64,000 bases of DNA from Clostridiales bacterium (lineage in GTDB: Bacteria; Bacillota; Clostridia; TANB77; CAG-508), in assembly GCA_015056485.1 (NCBI GenBank), contig SVGD01000003.1:62001-126000 (forward strand). The letters are read 5' to 3'. This document shows positions 1 through 9,098 of the stretch, one piece after another. How positions within the stretch are numbered: position 1 is the stretch's first letter; each line of letters starts with the position of its first letter. Made by a program: the position numbers and the translations under genes. The notes beneath the pieces are model-generated. The model did no database searches, had not been told where the DNA came from, and saw nothing but the letters and a program-made list of their open reading frames with translations.

Positions 1-55
1 TAATCTTAGAATTTGTATTCTAAAGTTATAATTCAAAAGAAAGGGGTCTTCTATT

Positions 56-322
56 ATGGATAAAAAAGTAACAAGTATCGTAGCTTATTTATCTTGGATT
101 GGATGGTTAATAGCTTTCTTAGCAGGAGATAAAGAAGGAGCTAAATTCCACTTAAATTCAGCATTAGTTATACTTTTATTAGGTTTACTTAGTATAATTC
201 CTGTATTAGGATGGATTGTTTCAATCTATGCTGCTGTTATGTGGATTATGGGATTAGTAAACGCTATTAAACAAGAAGAAAAACCATTACCATTAATAGG
301 TAAAATAACTATTTTAAAATAA
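56..322 (+). CDS. DUF4870/Tic20-like small membrane protein
   Basis: An 88-residue protein, almost entirely hydrophobic, with two or three membrane segments (about residues 8-25, 33-52 and 54-72). The early D-K-E-G-A-K-F-H stretch followed by a long hydrophobic run resembles the DUF4870/Tic20-like family of small bacterial membrane proteins of unknown function. A ribosome site (AAAGGGG) lies 8-10 bases before the ATG. It stands alone, is convergent with hpf, and shares the strong bidirectional terminator that follows. Family assignment is by pattern only. Confidence 0.7.
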   Translation: MDKKVTSIVAYLSWIGWLIAFLAGDKEGAKFHLNSALVILLLGLLSIIPVLGWIVSIYAAVMWIMGLVNAIKQEEKPLPLIGKITILK

Positions 323-325
323 TTT

Positions 326-370
326 AACAAATAAAAATTCCTTAGCTTAGCTAAGGAATTTTTATTTGTT
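326..370. terminator. Bidirectional terminator between the DUF4870-like gene and hpf
   Basis: A perfect inverted repeat of 21 bases per arm around a 3-base centre, with core CCTTAGC/GCTAAGG and flanking A and T runs, so it works on both strands. It sits between the convergent stops at 322 and 372. Confidence 0.9.
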
Positions 371-371
371 A

Positions 372-902
372 TTATACTTCTGGTTCTACTAATCCAAAAT
401 TTTTGCTATCTTTTAACTTAAATAAAACATTTACTTTGTTTGTATCTGAATTTATAAAAGTTATAAATCTATCTGCTGGTTTTTCTTGAAGTTTTAACAT
501 TGCATCTTCTGGTGTGATAGGTTTTAAATCATAATAAAGTGTTTTTATTATTTCATTTTCTGTTGGATTTGATTGCATTTCTTCTACTGGTAAATTTTTA
601 ATTGAATCTTCTCTTAAGTTTCTATCTTTTTTTGTTTTCCATTTTCTAATTTGTCCTTCTAATATGTCCATGTCTTTATCTATTGAAGCATACATATCTT
701 TGTGAGATGTTACTGCTCTATATGTATCCTCACTTGTTTTTACATTTATTTCAGCAATTTGTTCTTCTCTTTCTGTTCTTATCATAACTGAAACATCAAA
801 ATCTTCACCAAAATATTTTTCAAATCTTTCTACTTTTTTACCAACATAGTCTTTTATAGCATCTGTAGCTTTTAAATCTTTTCCTGATATTGTTATATTC
901 AT
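372..902 (-). CDS. hpf: Ribosome hibernation-promoting factor, long form
   Basis: The long HPF (176 residues) binds the 30S decoding region and drives formation of inactive 100S ribosome dimers in resting cells. The N-terminal ~95 residues have the S30AE/RaiA pattern (MNITISGKDL, then a basic segment after the V-K-T-S-E-D-T-Y-R-A strand). The C-terminal ~55 residues are the long-form dimerisation domain, recognisable by KPITPEDAMLKLQ and F-I-T-F-I-N-S-D-T. The start at 902 is chosen over 920 because AAAGGAGAGA lies just upstream of it. It is monocistronic. Confidence 0.93.
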   Translation of the reverse strand: MNITISGKDLKATDAIKDYVGKKVERFEKYFGEDFDVSVMIRTEREEQIAEINVKTSEDTYRAVTSHKDMYASIDKDMDILEGQIRKWKTKKDRNLREDSIKNLPVEEMQSNPTENEIIKTLYYDLKPITPEDAMLKLQEKPADRFITFINSDTNKVNVLFKLKDSKNFGLVEPEV

Positions 903-1006
903 TTTAATCTCTCCTTTCAACGTGTTCTTTCTTGTATTATATATGATTATATTTGATTTGGCAAATACTTTTTTGTTTATAATTAATATAATTTGTTATT
1001 ACATAT

Positions 1007-1080
1007 TGTAGGGGTCGGTCTTGACCGACCCTGGGCAGGTCAAGACCTGCCCCTACAACGCATACAATTAGTCCCTACAA
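1007..1080. repeat. GTAGGGGC-family palindromic element, copy 1
   Basis: Starts TGTAGGGGTCGG and ends CCTGCCCCTACAA. It contains two nested palindromes (GGTCGGTC..GACCGACC and GGCAGGTC..GACCTGCC). A short GTCCCTACAA relic follows at 1071-1080. Its GC content is far above the surrounding DNA. The same ends recur at about seventeen places in this window. Confidence 0.9.
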
Positions 1081-1083
1081 TCA

Positions 1084-3273
1084 CTATTCCTTCATACTTA
1101 ACTGTACCTTTTGTCTTTCTTTATCAATACCTATAACTTTTACCTTTACAATGTCTCCTACTGATACAATGTCTGATGGATTTTTTACAAAGCTATTGCT
1201 CAATTGGGAAATATGCACTAAACCATCATGTTTTACTCCAACATCTACAAATGCTCCGAAATCAGTTACATTTCTAACAGTACCTGTTAAAGACATTCCT
1301 TCTATCAAATCCTCAAATTTTAATACATCTGCTCTTAAAATTTGTTTTGGCATTTCATCTCTTGGGTCTCTTCCTGGTTTTGATAATTCATCTATTATAT
1401 CTTTTAACGTAATTTCTCCAACACCTAGCTCTTTAGCAGTTTCTTTAACTTCAATTTTAGATAATCTTGTTTTTATTTTATTTAGTTTTTCTTTACTTGT
1501 TAAATCTTCTTTTTTATATTCTATTTTATTTAATAATTGTTCTGCTATTTCATAGCTTTCAGGGTGAACACCTGTTATTTCTAATGGATTTTTACCATCT
1601 GGAATTCTAATAAATCCTGCACATTGTTTAAAAGCTGCGGGGCCTAATTTAGCTACTTTTAAAAGTTCTTTTCTTTCTTTGATTTTACCATTTTCATCTC
1701 TATATTTTACAATATTATTAGCAATTGTTTTGTTTATTCCTGCAACATAAGATAGAAGTGATGGTGTTGCTGTATTAACATCTACTCCGACTTCATTAAC
1801 TGCATTTTCAACAACTCCTGTTAAGCTTTCTGTTAATTTTGCTTGATTAACATCATGTTGGTATTGCCCTACTCCTATTGCCTTGGGGTCTATTTTTACT
1901 AATTCTGCTAGAGGGTCTTGTAATCTTCTTGCAATTGAAATAGCACCTCTTAACGAAACATTAATGTCAGGATACTCTTCTGTGGCAAGTTTTGAAGCTG
2001 AATAAACAGAAGCTCCGGCTTCACTTACTATTGCATAATGCACATCATCTGAAATTTCTTTGAGCATATCTGAAACAAAACTTTCAGATTCACGTGATGC
2101 TGTTCCGTTTCCAATAGCAATTACATTTATTTTATATTTTGAAATTAAGCCTTTTAATTCTTTTTTTGCACCTTCTACATCATTTTGTGGCTCAGTTGGA
2201 TATACTGTTGTTGTTGTCAATAATTTTCCTGTTTCATCTATAACAGCAATTTTACATCCTGTTCTATATGCTGGGTCAAATCCCATAACTGTATAACCTT
2301 TTAATGGTGCTGCTAATAATAATGGTTTTGCATTTTTTCCAAAGACCTTAATTGCTTTATCCTCAGCTTTTTCTGTTAAATCAGAACGAATTTCTCTATC
2401 AATTGAAGGTTCTATTAATCTTTTCCAGCTATCTTCTATTGTTTCTTTTAATATTTCAGTAAATTGTGTTTGTCCTTTTATAATATCATATTCAATATAC
2501 CTTAATATATCCTCTTCGTTTTTATCTAATTTTACCTTTAATGCATCCTCTTTTTCTCCACGATTTATTGCTAAAATTCTATGACTAGGTATTCTATTTA
2601 ATTTTTCTTGGAATTCATAGTACATATTATATGCTGTATTTTCTTCTATATTTGTACCTTTAGTTACAATAAACCCATCTCTATAACATTTTCTTTTTAT
2701 TTGTTTTCTATAAGTTGGATTGTCTGAAATTGTTTCTGCAATAATGTCTTTCGCCCCTTGAATTGCCTCTTCTACATTCGTAACTATATTTTCTTTTGTT
2801 ACTTCTTCTGTTATCATTTCTGGATTAGTAACAAACGCGATTGCTATTTCTCCTAGAGGTTTGATTTCTTTTTGTTCCAAAATTATTTCAGCCAATGGTT
2901 CTAATCCCTTTGCTTTTGCTATTGTAGCTCTTGTTTTCTTTTTTTGTTTATATGGTCTATAAATATCTTCTACTTCTGATAAAGTTTTTGCAACTTCTAA
3001 ACTTGCCACAATTTCATCAGTTAGTTTTCCCTGATTTTCTATAGAATTTTTCACTTCTTCTTTTCTTTCTTCTAAATTTCTAAGATATGTTAATCTTTCT
3101 CCTAATTCTCTTAATGTTTCATCTGAAAGTCCGCCTGTTACTTCTTTTCTGTAACGTGCAATAAAAGGTATTGTGTTTCCTTCGTTTATTAAGTCTATTG
3201 TTTTTGTGACTTGCAACACTTTAATATTTAATTCTTCCGCAATTATACTTGCTATTTTTTGATTATCTTCCAT
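1084..3273 (-). CDS. tex: Tex-family RNA-binding transcription accessory protein
   Basis: The 729-residue length and domain order match Tex: an N-terminal helical region, a YqgF-like RNase H fold (about residues 325-450, beginning near M-G-F-D-P-A-Y-R-T-G), tandem helix-hairpin-helix motifs (about 500-570) and a C-terminal S1 RNA-binding domain (about 650-727, with G-T-V-R-N-V-T-D-F-G-A-F-V-D-V). Tex is a cytoplasmic nucleic-acid-binding factor affecting transcription and antisense RNA. Every CCG on the plus strand within the gene was checked and none gives an in-frame CGG codon; several are ordinary N-N-C GGA glycine contexts. Confidence 0.95.
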   Translation of the reverse strand: MEDNQKIASIIAEELNIKVLQVTKTIDLINEGNTIPFIARYRKEVTGGLSDETLRELGERLTYLRNLEERKEEVKNSIENQGKLTDEIVASLEVAKTLSEVEDIYRPYKQKKKTRATIAKAKGLEPLAEIILEQKEIKPLGEIAIAFVTNPEMITEEVTKENIVTNVEEAIQGAKDIIAETISDNPTYRKQIKRKCYRDGFIVTKGTNIEENTAYNMYYEFQEKLNRIPSHRILAINRGEKEDALKVKLDKNEEDILRYIEYDIIKGQTQFTEILKETIEDSWKRLIEPSIDREIRSDLTEKAEDKAIKVFGKNAKPLLLAAPLKGYTVMGFDPAYRTGCKIAVIDETGKLLTTTTVYPTEPQNDVEGAKKELKGLISKYKINVIAIGNGTASRESESFVSDMLKEISDDVHYAIVSEAGASVYSASKLATEEYPDINVSLRGAISIARRLQDPLAELVKIDPKAIGVGQYQHDVNQAKLTESLTGVVENAVNEVGVDVNTATPSLLSYVAGINKTIANNIVKYRDENGKIKERKELLKVAKLGPAAFKQCAGFIRIPDGKNPLEITGVHPESYEIAEQLLNKIEYKKEDLTSKEKLNKIKTRLSKIEVKETAKELGVGEITLKDIIDELSKPGRDPRDEMPKQILRADVLKFEDLIEGMSLTGTVRNVTDFGAFVDVGVKHDGLVHISQLSNSFVKNPSDIVSVGDIVKVKVIGIDKERQKVQLSMKE

Positions 3274-3405
3274 TTATACACTCCTTGTTTATTTTTTCAA
3301 CAAAAGCATGTTACCATATTGCTATTTTTTTTGCAAGCATAAGATTGTAAAATTATAAAAACCATGTTATAATTATGTAACTTTTAATTAGGAGGTAAAT
3401 TATTC

Positions 3406-3642
3406 ATGTTAGTCATTAAATCGCATGACGCCAAGACCGGAGTAATTTGTAATCTTGAAATACCTGGAAATCTTGTTCTCCAGGAAAAAGTATCTCAGGA
3501 ATTGCAAAGCGGAAAATATCCTTCACATTTCGCCTTTTCACACAGAGGCGCAAATTTGGAAATACATTTCCGAAGCACTGATGAATATTGTGATTTCGCA
3601 ACATGGATTTTCGGAAAGATTCAAAAATCTTCTGAAACCTAA
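3406..3642 (+). CDS. Unrecognised 78-residue protein, atypical base composition
   Basis: I do not recognise this protein. It begins MLVIKSHDAKTG and contains a central HFAFSHRGANLEIHF segment; it has no signal peptide or membrane segment. A strong AGGAGG lies about 10 bases before the ATG and a perfect terminator follows, so it looks like a real single-gene unit. GC content and codon choice (GAC, GCC, CTC, CAG, TTC) differ clearly from the AT-rich neighbours, resembling the genes at 30432 and 53783 and suggesting recent acquisition. Other frames here are shadows. Confidence 0.7.
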   Translation: MLVIKSHDAKTGVICNLEIPGNLVLQEKVSQELQSGKYPSHFAFSHRGANLEIHFRSTDEYCDFATWIFGKIQKSSET

Positions 3643-3648
3643 ACCTAA

Positions 3649-3679
3649 AGGGCACCGTGAACGGTGCCCTCGTTTTTTT
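3649..3679 (+). terminator. Intrinsic terminator after the 3406 gene
   Basis: A ten-base perfect stem (AGGGCACCGT/ACGGTGCCCT) with a 2-base centre, followed by CG and seven T residues. It overlaps the 3' end of the convergent Hint-protein gene. Confidence 0.92.
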
Positions 3680-6011
3680 AATATACTACTTTAAAATGTG
3701 TACTGTTATATACTACAAATTTTTCTCCTTCTTTGTACGTTTTATTAGTTGCTGTATCAATAAAATATTTTGCTCCGATTTTAGGGAATGTATATATACT
3801 ATTCTCTTTATATAAATAGTTATCTACATTTTTTGAATTCACTTTATCTTCTGATGTTGTAACTATATAATGTCTTTCACCATTTTTTGTTATTTGCTCT
3901 TTTTCATATTCTATTAAAAATTCTCCTAAAGCTTTTAAATTTAAACCACTATATTTTACTAAAAATAATGTATTGTTCAAATTGCATCCTTTAAATAAAT
4001 TATATGGAATACAAGTTGCATCTTTATAATCTATCTGTTTGCTATTTGAAACTTTATCAAAATTTTTAAATACTACTTTATCATCAAAATCATATAAAAT
4101 ATTTGCATATTGAGTTATTATATCTGTGGTAATTAAATCGTTTGCTATTATATTATAATGTGTTGTAGAAAGCACATCATAATATTCAACTTTTTGTTCT
4201 ATGTATTCTATTTTGGTTGCTGTAACTTCTTTTAATTTACTATTCTCAATTTTATACACTTTACTTCCTACATCAAATTCTTCTTTATTTGAAACATCCA
4301 CATATTTATTTTTTTCACAGTCAAATAAACAATGTTGTCCTACTACTTTTATATAAGTTCCATCATCAAATGTAACTTTTTCATATACCGATGCAGTTCC
4401 ACCTTTTTCTATCCAAATAGGATAAACATATGTTATTCCACCATTTAAATGATCATAAACTGCAAGTAAATCCGTATATTCTATATCTTCGATGTTTTTA
4501 TAAATTCCATCAGCCAATAATACTTTAGTTCCTTTTACCAAACAAAATGAAAAAGTTCCTTTTGCTGTAATTTCAATATCTCCTGTTACATTAGGGATTG
4601 TAAGAACACCATCCGCATAGGTTTTTGTACATTCAATTCCTCCCATAATAACTGAATCAAGTTGCTCAGGTGGATTATATGCACCGCTGCCCTCAAAAGT
4701 TACTGTATATGTTTCCCCTCTTTTAACGGTGGAAGCACCATTATTAGTCAAATTTGTTTGGTTTATAGTAACATTAAAAACCCATCTGTATTCTGCACTT
4801 TCAGTTCGTGATGCTGTTCCTGAAGCTGTTGTAGCTGAATCAATTTCCTCTTGAGTTGCTGTATTTCCAAAATTATCAACTCCGCAAACTATAAAATAAT
4901 ATGTTCCTTCCGCTAATCCAGTTATAGTATAAGTTTTTTCTGAAGATTGAGTATCAATTTTACTAGTCTGTTCTAATGTATCTCCATTATATACATATAT
5001 TATATAATTATCTATACTTCCGTCATCTTCTGCATTCCAAGTTAATTGTACTGTACCTTCTGTATTCTGTATTACTGCTGATACATTACTTATTGTTGGA
5101 GCTGTAATATCAATTATAGTTTCATCTCTATCTACTAACACGTTTACCATTCCCGCAGGATAAGTTTGTCCCTGTGATACCATTACTATATCAACACCTG
5201 TTGAATCATAAGAAAATTTTGCTCCTTCTACTTTTGTAAGATAAAATTCATATGTGTTTTCACTATTTGCTGCTATTGTATATTCAGTATTAGGATTTTG
5301 CACTGCAAATTTATCTGTATTTTTGGCTTCAATTGTAAATACTTGCTCTACCGAATGAGTATTAATAACTTTTATCGTAAATTTAGCAGATTCATTAGTT
5401 CCTGTTAAATCTCCTGTTTCTGACTCTGAAACACTCCCCATCAATACTGCTTCATCATCATCACTAACACTAGGTGTAAAATCAGAATTAATTAAATAAG
5501 TAACACCATAACTTTTCTCTGGATTTTTAAAAGTAAATACTATTCTAAAAGTTTTTTCACCTTTAGCAGGTATTTTATCACCTATATTTGCATTGATAAT
5601 CTTCCATCCAGCATAGGCAGAATCTATGCTTTCATATGTATCATTACCTAGATCTTTAAGTATATCTAATTTATAATTAGGCATATTAAATATAAAATCA
5701 TTAAAAGTTTGATTTGAAATTGTTACATCAAAACTTGCTTCATATATAGTATCTTCACTTTGTTTAGTTGTAAAAGATAAATTAAAATCAATACCTGAAT
5801 CATTATTTATTTTCTCTGGATTTGCTGCAACATTTGTTAATTTTACAATGTTTACACTTTTAATTGCAATTACTCCTCCTGGCACTAAATTTGCACTTCC
5901 TGAAACATTTAAAATTTGCTTATATGATGCAAATCCAACTGTCATACAAATTAAAGTTAAAAAGAATAATATCGCAATATTATTCTTTTTTATTATTTCA
6001 AAAATCTTCAT
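3678..6011 (-). CDS. Large secreted protein with TasA-like leader, FN3 and Hint domains
   Basis: A 777-residue exported protein. The N terminus has a hydrophobic leader ending M-T-V-G-F-A-S-Y, almost the same as M-T-V-G-F-A-T-Y in the camelysin-like protein at 8238, so the same SipW-type peptidase probably processes it. A fibronectin-III-like domain lies at about 300-395. A Hint (hedgehog/intein) domain starts at Cys490 (F-C-L-V-K-G-T-K-V) and runs to about 630 (T-T-H-Y-N-I-I-A-N-D). The usual splicing His-Asn end is missing, so self-cleavage is more likely than splicing. About 145 residues follow. Its start overlaps the DUF5305-like stop (TAATG), so the two are translationally coupled. It is the last gene of the fibre locus. 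Confidence 0.8.
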   Translation of the reverse strand: MKIFEIIKKNNIAILFFLTLICMTVGFASYKQILNVSGSANLVPGGVIAIKSVNIVKLTNVAANPEKINNDSGIDFNLSFTTKQSEDTIYEASFDVTISNQTFNDFIFNMPNYKLDILKDLGNDTYESIDSAYAGWKIINANIGDKIPAKGEKTFRIVFTFKNPEKSYGVTYLINSDFTPSVSDDDEAVLMGSVSESETGDLTGTNESAKFTIKVINTHSVEQVFTIEAKNTDKFAVQNPNTEYTIAANSENTYEFYLTKVEGAKFSYDSTGVDIVMVSQGQTYPAGMVNVLVDRDETIIDITAPTISNVSAVIQNTEGTVQLTWNAEDDGSIDNYIIYVYNGDTLEQTSKIDTQSSEKTYTITGLAEGTYYFIVCGVDNFGNTATQEEIDSATTASGTASRTESAEYRWVFNVTINQTNLTNNGASTVKRGETYTVTFEGSGAYNPPEQLDSVIMGGIECTKTYADGVLTIPNVTGDIEITAKGTFSFCLVKGTKVLLADGIYKNIEDIEYTDLLAVYDHLNGGITYVYPIWIEKGGTASVYEKVTFDDGTYIKVVGQHCLFDCEKNKYVDVSNKEEFDVGSKVYKIENSKLKEVTATKIEYIEQKVEYYDVLSTTHYNIIANDLITTDIITQYANILYDFDDKVVFKNFDKVSNSKQIDYKDATCIPYNLFKGCNLNNTLFLVKYSGLNLKALGEFLIEYEKEQITKNGERHYIVTTSEDKVNSKNVDNYLYKENSIYTFPKIGAKYFIDTATNKTYKEGEKFVVYNSTHFKVVY

Positions 6012-7027
6012 TATTCACCCTCTTTTTTTATGGTATACACATAACAAGTATTATTGTTTATTATAAAGAAAATAGATTTCTCATAACTATACCAAAAATT
6101 AATTGGTTCTCTAGTATTATTATAAGCATTGATTAAATCTTCTACAGTTTTCACATCAATTCTTACATAGTTTTCGATATTAATATTATCCACTCTTATT
6201 ATTATTCCATCATAATCATTTGTAATTTTCTTGATTTTTTCACGATATCCCATCATACTGCCTTTTTTCTTTAATTCTTGAATGTATTGGAATACATAAT
6301 AACAGAAAATTAATACCTCTATGAAAAATAATGGTTTAAATATGTCACGTAATTTTGCTAATTTATCTTGAGTTTGAGCCATATTTTTTGCACAATCATT
6401 TTCTATATTTATTTTTCCTTCAATGGCTTTTTGTGATAGTGGCATATTTAAAGAAATTTCTGAAGAAATTGCAATTTCTTCATCATTTTTATCTTTTTTA
6501 ACATTTCCAGTTACAACTAATGCTACTTTTAATTCAGATTCTGCTTGCAAATTATATTCTTCTATAAAACTATTTAAAGTTTCATTATATTTATTATATT
6601 CAATTTTGTTTTGTAAATTTATTTCATATTCTGATTTGTTTTTTATTTCTTTTGTTTCTAATTCAGTAAGTTCATATTTTTTTGTCCAATAATTTCCGAT
6701 TTCATTTCCTGATTTATCTGCTTTTATTTCTGCTATTATTTGATAATTTATTTTTCCACTTACTGCATTTTCAAAATTAGCTTTGTATTTATAAGAAGTG
6801 TCAATATAATCAATTAAACTTGTAATATATGTTTTATTTTTTTCTAAATATGGTGCTTCAAAATACGCATTGTCTTTTAAATAAACTTTATAATCTACTG
6901 AATTGTTTTCAGTAAATAAGCACTTATTATAACTACATTTTTTAAATCCAAAACAGAAAGATAATATAGCTAAAACAAAAATTATTATTAACTTTATAAG
7001 TATTTTTTTTCTACTAATTTTGCTCAA
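6011..7027 (-). CDS. DUF5305-like two-helix membrane protein
   Basis: A 338-residue protein with one N-terminal membrane helix (about 10-27), an extracytoplasmic region of about 200 residues (V-D-Y-K-V-Y-L-K-D-N-A-Y-F-E followed by I-T-S-L-I-D-Y-I), a second helix (about 232-250) and a cytoplasmic tail. This layout and the neighbourhood of a SipW-type signal peptidase fit DUF5305, a family of unknown function often linked to such peptidases. It lies 8 bases after the peptidase gene and overlaps the Hint-protein gene by one base. A role as assembly or processing partner is inference. Confidence 0.65.
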   Translation of the reverse strand: MSKISRKKILIKLIIIFVLAILSFCFGFKKCSYNKCLFTENNSVDYKVYLKDNAYFEAPYLEKNKTYITSLIDYIDTSYKYKANFENAVSGKINYQIIAEIKADKSGNEIGNYWTKKYELTELETKEIKNKSEYEINLQNKIEYNKYNETLNSFIEEYNLQAESELKVALVVTGNVKKDKNDEEIAISSEISLNMPLSQKAIEGKINIENDCAKNMAQTQDKLAKLRDIFKPLFFIEVLIFCYYVFQYIQELKKKGSMMGYREKIKKITNDYDGIIIRVDNINIENYVRIDVKTVEDLINAYNNTREPINFWYSYEKSIFFIINNNTCYVYTIKKEGE

Positions 7028-7035
7028 GTTATATA

Positions 7036-8175
7036 CTACCTCCCTCTAATCATTTCATTTATTATTACTGTTGGATATCCTATATATTTTATTCCCTTTC
7101 TTACAATTCCTATTACATTATCTTGTTTAACCGGTTCTACATCTAATGAATTATTTGCATCACCTTTTGTGTAAAAATACAATTTATTTTCACTTTCTTT
7201 TATCTTTGCGACTCTATGAGTAATAATTTGACTATTATTACTAAAAACCAATATATCTCCAACCTTAACATTTGATACTTCTACCTTTTCAAATATTACA
7301 GCATCTCCTCTTTGATAAGATGGAAACATTGAGTCTGAAGCAATAGCAATCATTTGATACTTGGTTATTCCTGATACTAAAATCACCATTATAGATAGTA
7401 ATATAATAGTTGGAATTGTAAAAAATGAAAAACTTACTTCATTTACTTTTTTATTGTTTTTTTCTTTTTTATCTTCTTTTTTTAAAATTCTATTTGATGT
7501 TATATATATTGTATAAGGTATTACAATATTTACCACACTATATAAATAATCTCCTAAATTTGTTGATATAGGTGTTAAATATAAATATAAATTCATTGTT
7601 AGTTTATATACTATTGCAGGTAAGAAACCATAATTATAAATTAAATATGTGCTTAGTATTTCTTGTGCTATTATAGGAATCACTATCATACATATAAAAG
7701 CAAATATTTCATATCCCTCATTAATAGAACCACTAAGATTTATAAATATGTTAAAGACGCTCATTAATGCTGTTAATATATATATAGCTTTTTTATTTAT
7801 AAAATTGTTTCTAATTAAAACAAATTTTAAATATTCACATATTAAATTTATTATAAAAACAGATACAACACCCATTAAAATATTTTCAAATTTTAAAGAA
7901 AAAAAAGTCTTATTATATCCTAAATATATTCCAAGTATTATTGTTATAACATAATAACAAATTAATACTGAAACAACTATTTTTGTTGCAGACCATCTAA
8001 AAAAATTATTATCTTTTTTCTTGCCATAATACAATAATGAACCAAATAATATTATTCCAAAGGTTATAATAGATATTAAATTTTTAAATTTAATATCATT
8101 AATAAAAAATAAAATAATAATTGAAAATAAGATTAATAATTCAATTTTATAAATACTCTTTATATTTTTTTTCAT
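7036..8175 (-). CDS. SipW-type (S26B) signal peptidase with long multi-helix N-terminal region
   Basis: The C-terminal ~110 residues are a type I signal peptidase of the ER/SipW kind. The catalytic serine lies in A-S-D-S-M-F-P (about residue 281), and histidine replaces the general-base lysine in Q-I-I-T-H-R-V, followed by K-G-D-A-N-N. Such enzymes remove leaders from TasA/camelysin fibre proteins. The preceding ~260 residues carry about eight hydrophobic segments, including a C-terminal part (Q-E-I-L-S-T-Y-L-I-Y-N-Y-G-F) that loosely recalls CPBP-type intramembrane proteases but lacks their EExxxR motif. At 379 residues it is about twice the length of B. subtilis SipW. Confidence 0.82.
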   Translation of the reverse strand: MKKNIKSIYKIELLILFSIIILFFINDIKFKNLISIITFGIILFGSLLYYGKKKDNNFFRWSATKIVVSVLICYYVITIILGIYLGYNKTFFSLKFENILMGVVSVFIINLICEYLKFVLIRNNFINKKAIYILTALMSVFNIFINLSGSINEGYEIFAFICMIVIPIIAQEILSTYLIYNYGFLPAIVYKLTMNLYLYLTPISTNLGDYLYSVVNIVIPYTIYITSNRILKKEDKKEKNNKKVNEVSFSFFTIPTIILLSIMVILVSGITKYQMIAIASDSMFPSYQRGDAVIFEKVEVSNVKVGDILVFSNNSQIITHRVAKIKESENKLYFYTKGDANNSLDVEPVKQDNVIGIVRKGIKYIGYPTVIINEMIRGR

Positions 8176-8194
8176 ATTATTTTACTCCAACCAA

Positions 8195-8226
8195 TTTAGC
8201 AGTCATTTGCATAAATGACTGCTAAA
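8195..8226 (-). promoter_or_regulatory. Intercistronic hairpin between the tasA-like and sipW-like genes
   Basis: A perfect 14-base stem (TTTAGCAGTCATTT and its complement) with a 4-base loop, 12 bases after the stop of the major fibre gene and just before the peptidase ribosome site. There is no T run, so it is more likely an mRNA-stabilising or partial-termination structure that raises fibre protein over peptidase output. Confidence 0.7.
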
Positions 8227-8237
8227 TCAAAGTGCAA

Positions 8238-8786
8238 TTACTGATCTATTGCATATGTAAGTTTTCCTGTAACTTTAACTTCTGCATCTGATTGTGGTAA
8301 ATCTGCAGAATCTTCTGGTTGAACATATGTAACTCTTACTACTAATGGTTTTGTTGCTCCTGCAGCTAATGCTGAATTTAATTCACCACTTGTTGCAGAA
8401 TATGTGTTTCCATCATATGTAACTGTATATGTTAAATATTTTGATTGAGCTTCTGTTAAAGTGCTCATTTCAATTCCTGTTACTTTTGCTGCAAATGTTC
8501 CTGCATTTTCTACATTTACTGTTGCTTCATAAAATTCTCCTGGTTTAGAAAGAGTTGTTACAAAAGTATATGTATCTGCAGTTACATTTTTTGAAGTTGC
8601 TGGAGCTGAACCTGTTGTTTCTAAATAAGAATCTAGAACATATCCTATACTCCATTTGCTAGATTTAACATTTACAGTACCGTCAATATTTAACCATCCT
8701 GAATATGTAGCAAAACCTACTGTCATAAGAACTACACCAATTAATAAAAATAATATAATTCTTTTTTCTTTTCTTTCCTTTTTCAT
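8238..8786 (-). CDS. TasA/camelysin-like fibre protein
   Basis: A 182-residue secreted protein: basic N terminus (KKERKEKR), hydrophobic leader, then M-T-V-G-F-A-T-Y-S-G-W, the signature seen at the cleavage region of SipW-dependent TasA/camelysin proteins. The mature part is a low-complexity beta protein rich in Thr, Val, Ala and Ser. TasA-family proteins form biofilm or surface fibres. It is followed by a hairpin and then its likely peptidase. Strong AGGGAGG-type ribosome site. Assignment rests on leader, size and neighbours. Confidence 0.8.
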   Translation of the reverse strand: MKKERKEKRIILFLLIGVVLMTVGFATYSGWLNIDGTVNVKSSKWSIGYVLDSYLETTGSAPATSKNVTADTYTFVTTLSKPGEFYEATVNVENAGTFAAKVTGIEMSTLTEAQSKYLTYTVTYDGNTYSATSGELNSALAAGATKPLVVRVTYVQPEDSADLPQSDAEVKVTGKLTYAIDQ

Positions 8787-8922
8787 AATATTACTTTCCC
8801 TCCTTTGTATTTTAAATATAATATATGATTGCTATTTAACTGTCAATAAAAATTTGACATTTTTTTACTAATTTTTTCAAAAAAATTACTGTTCAGATTA
8901 ACACTTAAAAATGTAGAGTAAT

Positions 8923-9037
8923 TGTAGGGGTCGCCGCCCTCGGCGACCCGCTTTTCAAAGAAAATGCTTAAAATTTGTTGTGTTTTTTTTACAAATTCTT
9001 CGAAGAACGGGTCGCCGAGGGCGGCGACCCCTACAAT
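8923..9037. repeat. GTAGGGGTCGCC-family element, paired copy 2
   Basis: Two identical palindromic arms face each other (GTAGGGGTCGCCG...CGGCGACCC at 8924-8950 and its reverse complement at 9009-9035) around an AT-rich centre of about 58 bases. Each arm also folds on itself. It separates the two TasA-like genes. An ORF that runs through it (8843-9118, minus) is treated as spurious. Confidence 0.9.
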
Positions 9038-9098
9038 TATTTTATTACTCTTTAGATGGTCTGCCACTTGTACATTTTGTATATAGAAATTTAATCTT

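Noticed and set aside
1007..1058. CRISPR-like array made of GTAGGGGC repeats
   Set aside because: Copies are kilobases apart, palindromic and of variable inner sequence, with no regular spacers or cas genes.
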